DNA of 64,000 bases, taken from assembly GCA_046331705.1 (NCBI GenBank), contig JAXLQJ010000023.1, forward strand, positions 1 through 64,000. Direction: 5' to 3'. The position numbers and the translations under genes were made by a program. Under the pieces are notes generated by a model. That model did not search any database. It was not told the origin of the DNA and worked only from the letters and a program-made list of their open reading frames with translations. Of the stretch, positions 44,982 through 53,115 are shown in pieces. Positions within the stretch are counted from its first letter, which is position 1. Every line of letters begins with the position of its first letter. Origin of the DNA: JADJOY01 sp046331705 [NCBI: bacterium]. Lineage in GTDB: Bacteria > JADJOY01.

Positions 44982-47843
44982 TCATGGCGCGGCGGGCGGT
45001 GCGGCGGCCGGGGTCCCCACCGCCGGCGCCGGCGCGGGCTCGCGGCTCGCGCAGAAGGTGCCGGCGGCGAGCTCGGTGAGATCGTCGATGCCGTCGTGGT
45101 CCTCGTCGCCGGGGACGACCTCGCCGAGATGGGTGGTCACGATGCCGTCGGCGCCCAGCGACGCGATGTCGCCGAACCCGTCGCCGTCGAAATCGCCAGC
45201 GACGACGAGCGGTGGCGACGGGTTCGCCGCGCCGTCCTGGTCTGGGAACGCATCGCGGCGCACCAGCGCGTTCGGCTCGCGGCTCACCCACAGCTCGAGC
45301 GCGCGCGGCGGCGCGGACGCCAGCACGACGGCGTCGCGAAGCGGCGACAAGCGCGCCAGCGCGAGCACGTCGACCGGGTGGCCGAGCTCGGTCGCGCGCG
45401 CGTCGAAGCCGCCGTGCCCGTCGGGCTCGATCCACGTGACGCGGCTCGCGCCGCCCGCGTCGCCGCTCGTCACCAGGATGTCGGGTTGCACGTCGCGATC
45501 GACGAAGCCCACCGCCAGCGCTCGCGGTCGCGCACCGCAGGCGAGTGTCGCCGTGTCGCGCAACGCTCCGCCACCGCCGCTCGCCAGGATCGGACAGGTG
45601 CCGTCGGCGAGCGCGACGACGACCTCGTCGCGCTGGTCACCGTCGAGGTCCACGGCGGCGAGCGCCTCGATGGGGCTCGCGAAGGGGTCGTGTACGAGCT
45701 GGGGCGGATCGCTCGGCTCGAGCGTCCAGGCGTGGAGCTGGCCTCGGCCGCTCGCGTCGCGGGTGGAGACCAGGACGCGCGGCGCGGTCTCGTGCGCGTC
45801 GATCAGCACCGCGCGATCCGCGGGATCGGGCAGCGATGCCTGGATCGGGTGCTCGTCGTCGAACGAACCCTTGCCGTCGCCGAGGATCAGCTGGAACCCC
45901 GCGGGCGCGGCGGTGGGGAACGCGAGCACGGCCTCGCCGGAGGACACCAGCGCCAGCAGCTCGCCGCCCAGCCGTGCGTCGGCACGCACCGGCGTCGGTG
46001 CGAGCGAGAAACCGCCACGCCCGTCCGCGAGCAGCAGCCGAAACGACGTGCCGGACGCCGCGTCGACCGCGACCACCAGATCGTCGTCGCCATCCCCGTC
46101 CACGTCGCCTGCCGCCACGCGTCGCGCCGAAGCGAGCTCGGCCACGCGCTGCACGTGGCCCGTCGCGGTGAGCCCGCGCGGCTCGCCGCGCAGCGCGATC
46201 GCTCCCACGTCGACGGCGGCGCCGCGGAAGTGGACCGGCGGCGATGCGCCGAGGATCGCGTGATCGCCGCACTCGACGCTCGCGTAGACGCGCGTCGCCC
46301 AGGGCGAGGGCGGACCGCCGCCGCTCGCGAAGTGGCCATCGACCTCGCTCCGGATCGCGTTGCGCGGATCGTCGCCGCGGAACACCCGCGCGCCGCGAAC
46401 GGGCGCGAGCAAGCCCGCGGACGTACGTTCCACGACCCGACCGGCGATCGCGTTGAGCGCGTGGTTTTCCGAGGAGGTCGGCGCGAGGTGGCGTGGCAGC
46501 CGAGCCACGATCCACTCGCGCGCGCCGTGCACCAGGCTGAGGAAGCGAATGCGCACGGAGCGCGCGAGCTCGCGCAGGCGCCCGGCGCGGCTCGGCTCGG
46601 CGCCCGGCTCCTGGATGGTCACCGCCGCGACGTCGCGGGTGTTGCGGACGAGGATCCGTCCGTCGGCGAAGGTCGGGTACGTGTAGCTGGCGCGGTCGAG
46701 CACGTCGATGCTCGCCTGCTCGCGGTAACCCTGCGGCGACGCCTCCGCCACGACGACCTTGCCGCTGGTCGCGAGGATCACCAGGTGACCATCGACGCGA
46801 ATGAGCCCCCGGCCTCGGGGAGGGCGCGATTTCCAGATCTCGCGGCCGTCCTCGGCCGACACGCAGGTGAGGAACTCGCCGTTGAAGCCGTACACGAACC
46901 CCTCGTGCAGCACCGGAGTCGAGTAGCTGTTCTTGAGATCGTCCGAGGTCCACAGCGCTTCGACCTCGAAGCGGCCGCTCGTGTGCCTCACGCGATACGC
47001 GATGGACCGGACTTCCCCCGTGAGCAGCAGACGATCGTCGCCGAGCAGCACCGGCGCCGGGACTCTGCCGGTCTCGTAGCGTTGCGACCACAGCGTGGTG
47101 CCGGTGGCCGGATCGATGCCGCTCACCACGGACTGCGTCACGCTCACGAGCTGCTCGACGCCGCCGATCTCGGCCACGATCGGCGATTGGTAGTCGGTGG
47201 GGTCCTCGCCCGTGGCCCAGCGAAGCTCGCCGGTGCGCTTGTCCAAGCCGACCACTCCTCGGCCATCGGGGCCGCCGGGCTCGATGACCAGCACGTCGCC
47301 GGCCACCAGCGGCGAGGTCGCGAACCCGAAGGGCGGCGTCTTCGCGCCGAACCGCTCGTCGAGCCTGAGACGCCAGAGCTCCGCGCCATCCGCGAGGCGC
47401 AACGCGAGGAGATGACCTTTCGGCCCGAGGGCGTAGACGATGCCGTCGTCGATCGCCGGCACGCTCTTGGCGCCGCCCTCCGAGCCACCCTCGGCGGGGA
47501 ACGTCGAATCGATCGCGTGCGTCCAGAGCGTGGCGCCCGTCGCCGCATCGAGCGCGATCACGTAGTCCGTCCCGCCATCCGCATAGAGCGTCACGGCGCG
47601 TCCCTCGGCGACGGATATTCCCGAGTACGCCACCCCGAGCGGGCGCGACCACGCCACCCGGAGCGCGATCGGTGTGCGATCGAAGAGCCCGCCGGCCTCG
47701 GTCGTGCCGTCGTAGTGAGCGCCGCGCCAGTGCGGCCAATCCGCGCCCCGGGCCGCCGTCGCTCGCAGCGGCAGCGCGCAACACATCGCGCCGACGAACG
47801 TCACGGCCCACCACCGCCGCGACGGACGGATCGTCGAGTTCAC
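44982..47843 (-). CDS. Secreted PQQ-like propeller fused to FG-GAP/VCBS repeats
   Basis: About 953 residues from the GTG used, which leaves a normal signal peptide (RRWWAVTFVGAMCCALPLRA); an ATG at 47936 would add 31 residues. A propeller starts DWPHWRGAHYDGTT (about 35-420, blades such as VIALDAATGATLWTH). A mixed region is followed by FG-GAP/VCBS-like repeats with calcium-loop signatures (GDVDGDGDDDLVVA, VDLDGDQRDEVVVA, GDFDGDGFGDIASL) and a final thrombospondin type-3-like loop (GDEDHDGIDDLTELAAGT). It is likely an extracellular or outer-surface, calcium-dependent protein. It is first in the minus array, divergent from the iron alcohol dehydrogenase. Confidence 0.8.
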   Translation of the reverse strand: MNSTIRPSRRWWAVTFVGAMCCALPLRATAARGADWPHWRGAHYDGTTEAGGLFDRTPIALRVAWSRPLGVAYSGISVAEGRAVTLYADGGTDYVIALDAATGATLWTHAIDSTFPAEGGSEGGAKSVPAIDDGIVYALGPKGHLLALRLADGAELWRLRLDERFGAKTPPFGFATSPLVAGDVLVIEPGGPDGRGVVGLDKRTGELRWATGEDPTDYQSPIVAEIGGVEQLVSVTQSVVSGIDPATGTTLWSQRYETGRVPAPVLLGDDRLLLTGEVRSIAYRVRHTSGRFEVEALWTSDDLKNSYSTPVLHEGFVYGFNGEFLTCVSAEDGREIWKSRPPRGRGLIRVDGHLVILATSGKVVVAEASPQGYREQASIDVLDRASYTYPTFADGRILVRNTRDVAAVTIQEPGAEPSRAGRLRELARSVRIRFLSLVHGAREWIVARLPRHLAPTSSENHALNAIAGRVVERTSAGLLAPVRGARVFRGDDPRNAIRSEVDGHFASGGGPPSPWATRVYASVECGDHAILGASPPVHFRGAAVDVGAIALRGEPRGLTATGHVQRVAELASARRVAAGDVDGDGDDDLVVAVDAASGTSFRLLLADGRGGFSLAPTPVRADARLGGELLALVSSGEAVLAFPTAAPAGFQLILGDGKGSFDDEHPIQASLPDPADRAVLIDAHETAPRVLVSTRDASGRGQLHAWTLEPSDPPQLVHDPFASPIEALAAVDLDGDQRDEVVVALADGTCPILASGGGGALRDTATLACGARPRALAVGFVDRDVQPDILVTSGDAGGASRVTWIEPDGHGGFDARATELGHPVDVLALARLSPLRDAVVLASAPPRALELWVSREPNALVRRDAFPDQDGAANPSPPLVVAGDFDGDGFGDIASLGADGIVTTHLGEVVPGDEDHDGIDDLTELAAGTFCASREPAPAPAVGTPAAAPPAAP

Positions 47844-48061
47844 GACGCGTGTTGGAACCGAGCCACGAACCGCGCTCCGTGAGCTGGAATCGCACCGAAG
47901 GGGTGTGGCCTGTGTAGCACAGAAGGGGTCCGCCACTCGCGGCGAGCGACGTCGCCCGCTCGCGTCCGCCGCGTGCGCCGAGCGCTCGCGCGCGGGTGCG
48001 GGTCGGTCGCCGGACGGCTACACTCGCTTGCGCCGTCCCACGCGCGCGCCTTCCGCGGCCG
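47844..48061. promoter_or_regulatory. Divergent intergenic region between the two arms of the cluster
   Basis: 218 bases between the minus-strand propeller array and the plus-strand operon, so both promoters should lie here. TACACT at 48019-48024 is a fair -10 for the plus strand but has no good -35. I find no clear inverted repeat for a regulator. Confidence 0.35.
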
Positions 48062-49258
48062 ATGAGCGAATCGATCGTCGCTTTCGATTTCCAGCCTCGC
48101 ACGCGCATCGTCTTCGGCGCGGGGCGAGTCGCCGAGCTGGGGCGGCTCGCGTCCGAATGCGCGGCGCGCCGCGTGCTGCTCGTCACCGATCGAACGCTGG
48201 TCGCGCTCGGTCACGCCGAGCGCGGGCGCGAGTCGCTCGCGCGAGCCGGCATCGAGGTCGCGCTCTTCGATGGCGTGCGCGAGAACCCCGACACCGACGA
48301 CGTCGCGCGCTGCCTGGAGGCCGCCCGCGCGGCGCGGATCGACGGCTTCGTGGGGCTCGGCGGCGGCAGCAGCCTCGACACCGCGAAGGCCTGCAACTTC
48401 CTGCTCACCAACGGCGGTCGGATGGAGGACTACTGGGGGCGGGGCAGGGCCACACAGCCGATGTTGCCGCTGATCGCCGTGCCCACCACCGCGGGCACGG
48501 GCAGCGAATGCCAGTCGTTCACGCTCGTCGCCGACGCGCGAAGCCACCGGAAGATGGCGTGCGGCGATCCCAAGGCCGCGCCGCGCGTGGCGCTCCTCGA
48601 TCCCGAGCTCACCGCGACGCAACCGCGCCAGGTGACCGCGGATACCGGCATCGACACGCTCGTGCACGCCCTCGAGTCCGCGGTGACCACCGCGCGAAAC
48701 GAGGTGTCGAGCCTGTTCGCGCGGCGTGCCTTCGCGCTCGCCGTCGCGAGCCTGCCGCGCGTTCTCGACGAGCCAGGGGATCTCGCGGCGCGCGGCGCGA
48801 TGCAGCTCGCCGCGGCGTACGCCGGGCTCGCCATCGAGCACTCGATGCTCGGTGCCGCGCACTCGGCGGCGAACCCGCTGACGGCGCGCCATGGCGTGGT
48901 GCACGGGCGCGCGGTCGCGTTGATGGTGCCCGCCGTCATCCGTCACAACGCCGTCGATCCCGCGATCGCGCGGCTCTACGCCGAGCTGGCGATCGAGGCG
49001 CGGATCGTGGCGGCGGGAGAGAACGTCGAGCGCGTGGTGGGCGCGCTGCTCGACGCCGTCGAGCGCATCCTCGATCATGCCGGGATGCCGCGGCGCCTCG
49101 CGGATCTCGGCATCGACCCCACCGGCATTCCCGCGCTGGCGGCGGATGCGGCAGACCAATGGACCGCGCGTTTCAATCCGCGGCCGGTCGACGTGGCGGA
49201 CTTCACCTCGCTCTATCGCTCCTTGCTCGCTCCCGGACCGGCACGAGGTCGAGCGTGA
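48062..49258 (+). CDS. Iron-containing (group III) alcohol dehydrogenase
   Basis: A 398-residue enzyme with the NAD(P) motif LGGGSSLDTAKA and PTTAGTGSE. Iron ligands are in GIDTLVHALES (Asp and His) and EHSMLGAAHSAANPL, plus a later His in RHGVVHGRA. It is full length and apparently active. The start MSESIVAFDF is used; an upstream ATG adds 22 low-complexity residues. Its TGA overlaps the GTG of the next gene. It may oxidise an alcohol or reduce an aldehyde of the pathway encoded here. Confidence 0.88.
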   Translation: MSESIVAFDFQPRTRIVFGAGRVAELGRLASECAARRVLLVTDRTLVALGHAERGRESLARAGIEVALFDGVRENPDTDDVARCLEAARAARIDGFVGLGGGSSLDTAKACNFLLTNGGRMEDYWGRGRATQPMLPLIAVPTTAGTGSECQSFTLVADARSHRKMACGDPKAAPRVALLDPELTATQPRQVTADTGIDTLVHALESAVTTARNEVSSLFARRAFALAVASLPRVLDEPGDLAARGAMQLAAAYAGLAIEHSMLGAAHSAANPLTARHGVVHGRAVALMVPAVIRHNAVDPAIARLYAELAIEARIVAAGENVERVVGALLDAVERILDHAGMPRRLADLGIDPTGIPALAADAADQWTARFNPRPVDVADFTSLYRSLLAPGPARGRA

Positions 49259-50496
49259 GCGCGATCCCCCGTGTCTCGCCGGCTGGCGCGTGCGAGACGA
49301 CGCGCACGGCGCGCTCCCCGCGCGGCCGCGGAGCCGCGACGTTGCCGTCGCGCCGCGTGGTCCGATGCACGGCGGCCCCGCTGCTCTGGCTGGTGGTGTC
49401 GGTCGCCGTGAGCGCCGTGGCCCACGCCGCCGAGCCCGCGGTGCCCTGGGCGAGCTGGCGCGGCGACTCCCGCAACACCGGCGTCGCCCAGGGCCCGCTG
49501 CCGAGCAAGCTCGCGAAGCGGTGGGTCTACGCGACCGGTGGGCCGGTCAAGTCCTCGGCAGTGCTCGGTCACGGACGCACCTACATCGGCTCGGACGACG
49601 GCGCGTTGCACGCCATCGACCTCGTCACCGGCAAGCGCGCGTGGGTGTTTCAGGCCGACGGCGGCATCGAGGCTCCGCCGCTCATCCACGGCGAGACGAT
49701 CTTCGTCGGCTCGACCGGAGGGACGTTCTACGCGCTCGGCCTCGACGGGAAGCAGCGCTGGAAGGCCGATGCCGAGGGCAAGGTGACGGGCTCTGCGGTG
49801 GCCGTGGTGGAGGCAAAGTCGGGCCGAACGCTGGTGCTGGTCGGCTCGCACGCCGGGACCCTGCAGGCGTTCGACGCCGCGTCCCCCAAGGGCAAGCCCG
49901 TGTGGAAGTACTCGATCTCGGACCCCATCAACGGCGGCATCGGCATCAGCGCGGGCCGCGCGATCTTCGGCGGTTGCGACGGGCAGCTGCACGTGGTCTC
50001 GGTGGCGGACGGCAAATCGCTCACCTCGATCGACGGCGGCGGCATCATCGCGTCGAGCGTGGCGCTGGACGGGAACGACGCGTACTTCGGCACCTTCCAC
50101 AACGAGTTCCTGCGCGTCGGCATCGCGAGCGGCGAGGTCGCCTGGCGCTTCCACGATCAGGAGTTCCAGTACTACTCGTCGCCTGCGCTCACCGACTCGG
50201 CGGTGGTGTTCGGCGGACAGGATCAACGCCTGCACGCGCTCGATCGACGCAGCGGCAAGCCGCTCTGGGAGCTCAAGGCCAAGGGGCGCGTGGACAGCTC
50301 GCCGGTGGTGAGCGGCGATCGCGTGGTCGTGGGCTCCCACGACGGTCGGCTCTACCTGGTCGAGCTGGCAACGGGAAAGCTCGTGGACTCGTTCGAGGTG
50401 GGCGGCCGGATCAGCGGCACTCCCGCGGTCGGACCGAAGCTGGTGGTGGTTGGCACCGAGTCGAACGAGGTCTACGCCTTCGGAGACGCACCATGA
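49255..50496 (+). CDS. Exported PQQ-like beta-propeller
   Basis: A 413-residue protein beginning at GTG in a GTGA overlap. A hydrophobic signal (about 42-58) ends VAHAAEP and is followed by WASWRGDSRNTGVA. The single propeller has at least seven PQQ-type blades (LHAIDLVTGKRAWVFQ, LHALDRRSGKPLWELK, LYLVELATGKLVDSFE). It looks like a BamB-type or sensor propeller, not a dehydrogenase. It is translationally coupled on both sides, to the iron alcohol dehydrogenase and to the radical SAM gene. Confidence 0.82.
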   Translation: MSAIPRVSPAGACETTRTARSPRGRGAATLPSRRVVRCTAAPLLWLVVSVAVSAVAHAAEPAVPWASWRGDSRNTGVAQGPLPSKLAKRWVYATGGPVKSSAVLGHGRTYIGSDDGALHAIDLVTGKRAWVFQADGGIEAPPLIHGETIFVGSTGGTFYALGLDGKQRWKADAEGKVTGSAVAVVEAKSGRTLVLVGSHAGTLQAFDAASPKGKPVWKYSISDPINGGIGISAGRAIFGGCDGQLHVVSVADGKSLTSIDGGGIIASSVALDGNDAYFGTFHNEFLRVGIASGEVAWRFHDQEFQYYSSPALTDSAVVFGGQDQRLHALDRRSGKPLWELKAKGRVDSSPVVSGDRVVVGSHDGRLYLVELATGKLVDSFEVGGRISGTPAVGPKLVVVGTESNEVYAFGDAP

Positions 50497-51827
50497 CGGC
50501 CGATTCCGTGCGGCGGGTGCCCGGCGCGCCCATCGACAGCGAGGCGGGGAACTCCTTCGTCTCGAACTACCCGCCGTATTCGTGCTGGACCGCCGATCGC
50601 ATCGACGCGGCGCTCGGCGCCTTCGCCGAGCCCGCGGATGCCGCGACGCCGCTCGGGCTCTACGTTCACGTCCCGTTCTGCAGGAAGCGTTGCCGGTTCT
50701 GCTACTTCAAGGTCTCCACGGATCAGAACGCGGCGGTGGTGGAGCGTTACGTCGAGGCGCTCGTGAACGAGGCCGCGCTGGTCGCCGCGCAGCCGTTCGC
50801 GCGCGGCCGGCCCCTCGAGTACGTCTACTTCGGCGGCGGCACGCCCTCCTATCTCTCGACCCAGCAGCTCGCGCGCTTGGTGGAGGGATTGAGGACGGCG
50901 CTGCCGTGGAGCGGCGCCAAGGAGATCTCGTTCGAGTGCGAGCCCGGGACGCTCACCGAGCGCAAGGTGCACGCGATCCGCGAGCTCGGTGTGACGCGCC
51001 TCTGTCTGGGCGTCGAGAGCTTCGACGACCACATCCTCGAGGTGAACGGTCGCGCGCACCTCTCGAAGCAGGCGTTCGCCGCGTTCGGCTGGGCGCGCGC
51101 CGCCGGCTTGCCGCAGATCAACGTCGACCTGATCGCGGGCATGCTCGACGAGACCGAGCGCGAGTGGAACGCCAACATCGACCACACCCTCGAGCTGGCA
51201 CCGGATAGCGTGACGATCTACCCGATGGAGGTGCCGCTCAACACGATCCTCTATCGCGACCTGAACGGGAGCGAGCCGCTCGGCGCGCGCATGCCGGACT
51301 GGGACACCAAGCGACGCTGGCAGAAACACGCGTTCGCGCGCCTCGAGGCCGCGGGCTACACGCTCACCAGCGCCTACACCGCCGTGAAGGACCCGCGCGT
51401 CACGCGTTTCGTCTATCGCGACGCGCTCTGGCACGGCGCGGACATGATCGGGCTCGGCGTCGCGAGCTTCGGCCACGTCGACCACGCGCATTACCAGAAC
51501 GTGAAAGACCTGGAAGCGTACGTCGCCACGGTCGAGTCCGGGCGTCTGCCGCTGGCGCGCGCGCTCGCGATCTCGCACGAGGAATCGCTGGTTCGCGAGA
51601 TGATCCTGCAGATGAAGCTCGGGCGCCTCGACGCCGGCTATTTCCGGCGCAAGTTCGACGTCGACATCCTCACGCGCTTCGCCGAGCCGTTCGCCGCCTT
51701 CCGCGACGAGCGTTTCTTGACCATCGACGGCGACACCATCACCCTCGAGCGCGACGCGCTGCTCCAGGTCGACGCGATGCTGCGCGCCTTCTACCTCCCC
51801 GAGCACCGCACCGCCCGTTACACGTGA
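50493..51827 (+). CDS. HemN/HemW-like radical SAM protein
   Basis: A 444-residue radical SAM enzyme. CRKRCRFC (about 66-73) holds the [4Fe-4S] CxxxCxxC motif within VHVPFCRKRCRFCYFK; YFGGGTPS, the GVESFDD loop and a HemN-like C-terminal domain follow. The family includes coproporphyrinogen III dehydrogenase, the heme chaperone HemW and specialised methyl or cyclopropane enzymes. It differs from typical HemW in its N-terminal extension and in its neighbours, so a heme-related or natural-product role is open. It is ATGA-coupled to the propeller. Confidence 0.85.
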   Translation: MTADSVRRVPGAPIDSEAGNSFVSNYPPYSCWTADRIDAALGAFAEPADAATPLGLYVHVPFCRKRCRFCYFKVSTDQNAAVVERYVEALVNEAALVAAQPFARGRPLEYVYFGGGTPSYLSTQQLARLVEGLRTALPWSGAKEISFECEPGTLTERKVHAIRELGVTRLCLGVESFDDHILEVNGRAHLSKQAFAAFGWARAAGLPQINVDLIAGMLDETEREWNANIDHTLELAPDSVTIYPMEVPLNTILYRDLNGSEPLGARMPDWDTKRRWQKHAFARLEAAGYTLTSAYTAVKDPRVTRFVYRDALWHGADMIGLGVASFGHVDHAHYQNVKDLEAYVATVESGRLPLARALAISHEESLVREMILQMKLGRLDAGYFRRKFDVDILTRFAEPFAAFRDERFLTIDGDTITLERDALLQVDAMLRAFYLPEHRTARYT

Positions 51828-51843
51828 TCGGAACGACGAACCC

Positions 51844-53112
51844 ATGAGCCCAACGACTCACGAATTCGATGCCATCGTCCTCGGCGCCGGTCCGGCGGGC
51901 ACCACCGCCGCCGCGGTGCTCGCCCAGCACGGCCGCCGCGTGGCGATCCTCGAGAAGGCCAAGTTCCCGCGCTACCACATCGGCGAGTCGCTGATCCCGT
52001 ACGGCTGGTTCGGCCTCGAACGGCTGGGGCTCGTCGACCGTCTCGACGCCGCCTCGTTCCAGGTGCGCAAGCTCAGCGTCCAGTTCGTGAGCATGGACGG
52101 GAAGGCGTCGGTGCCGTTCTATTTCTTCAAGCACACCGAGCACGACTGCGCGCGCACCTGGCAGGTGCTGCGCAGCGAGTTCGACCAGCTGCTCCTCGAC
52201 AACGCCGTCGCCAAGGGCGCCGTGCTCTTCGAGGAGACCCAAGCGCGGAAGCTCGTCGCCGAGGGCGACGCCGTGGTGGGTGTCGAGGCGTCGGCGGCCA
52301 CGGGCACGCTCGCGTTCCGGGCACCCATGACCATCGACGCGACCGGACGCGACGCGTTCGCCGCCCATCGCTACGGCTGGCGGGTCCCCGATCCCCAGCT
52401 CAAGAAGCTGGCGATCTGGACCTATTACCGCGGCGCCAAGCGCGACGCCGGAGTCGACGAAGGCGCCACCACCGTGGCGTACGTCCCGAACAAGGGCTGG
52501 TTCTGGTACATCCCCCTCGCCGACGACGTCATCAGCGTCGGCGTGGTCGCCGAACCCGACTACCTCTACCGCGACGGCAAGAGCGACCCCGACGCGATCT
52601 TCGCGCGCGAGGTCGAGATCCAGCGCTGGATCCAGGACCACGTCGCGAGCGGCGAGAAGGTGGCGCCGTGTCGGGTGACGGGCGATTACTCGTACCGCTC
52701 GCGCCACTGCGCGTCGAACGGGCTGGTGCTCGTGGGCGACGCGTTCGGGTTTCTCGACCCTGTGTTCTCGTCGGGCGTGTTCCTGGCGCTCCACACCGGC
52801 GTCATGGCCGCCGACGCGGTTCACGAGGCGCTCTTGGCCGGCGACGTTTCCGCGACTCGTTTCGAGTCCTACGGCGAGCGCGCGCGTCGCGCCATCGAGG
52901 CCATGCGTCGTCTCGTGTACGCCTTCTACGACGAAGGCTTCAGCTTCGGTGCCTTCCTGAAGGCGCATCCCGAGTTTCGCGCGGACATCACCGATTGCCT
53001 GATCGGCAACGTCCACAAGGACCTCGATCCGCTCTTCGCGGCGGTGGCGAAGTTCGCGAAGGTGCCGGAGCCGCTCGAGCACGGCCGGCCGTTCGTGGCG
53101 TCGCCCGCCTGA
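51844..53112 (+). CDS. Halogenase-like FAD-dependent oxidoreductase
   Basis: A 422-residue single-component-type flavoprotein. FAD motif GAGPAG is at about 15-20; FPRYHIGESLIP (about 43-54) and GWFWYIP (about 219-225) are signatures of the tryptophan-halogenase/geranylgeranyl-reductase branch; GDAFGFLDPVFSSG is the second FAD segment. Relatives halogenate aromatics or reduce prenyl chains. I cannot tell which applies here. The start is 16 bases after the radical SAM gene. Its 3' end lies three bases from the end of the convergent cytochrome gene. Confidence 0.82.
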   Translation: MSPTTHEFDAIVLGAGPAGTTAAAVLAQHGRRVAILEKAKFPRYHIGESLIPYGWFGLERLGLVDRLDAASFQVRKLSVQFVSMDGKASVPFYFFKHTEHDCARTWQVLRSEFDQLLLDNAVAKGAVLFEETQARKLVAEGDAVVGVEASAATGTLAFRAPMTIDATGRDAFAAHRYGWRVPDPQLKKLAIWTYYRGAKRDAGVDEGATTVAYVPNKGWFWYIPLADDVISVGVVAEPDYLYRDGKSDPDAIFAREVEIQRWIQDHVASGEKVAPCRVTGDYSYRSRHCASNGLVLVGDAFGFLDPVFSSGVFLALHTGVMAADAVHEALLAGDVSATRFESYGERARRAIEAMRRLVYAFYDEGFSFGAFLKAHPEFRADITDCLIGNVHKDLDPLFAAVAKFAKVPEPLEHGRPFVASPA

Positions 53113-53115
53113 AGC

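Noticed and set aside
41183-50496. Calling the propellers PQQ-dependent alcohol dehydrogenases
   Set aside because: The blades are PQQ-like, but I see no adjacent-Cys ring or catalytic Asp/calcium site, and no heme c domain in the same chains.
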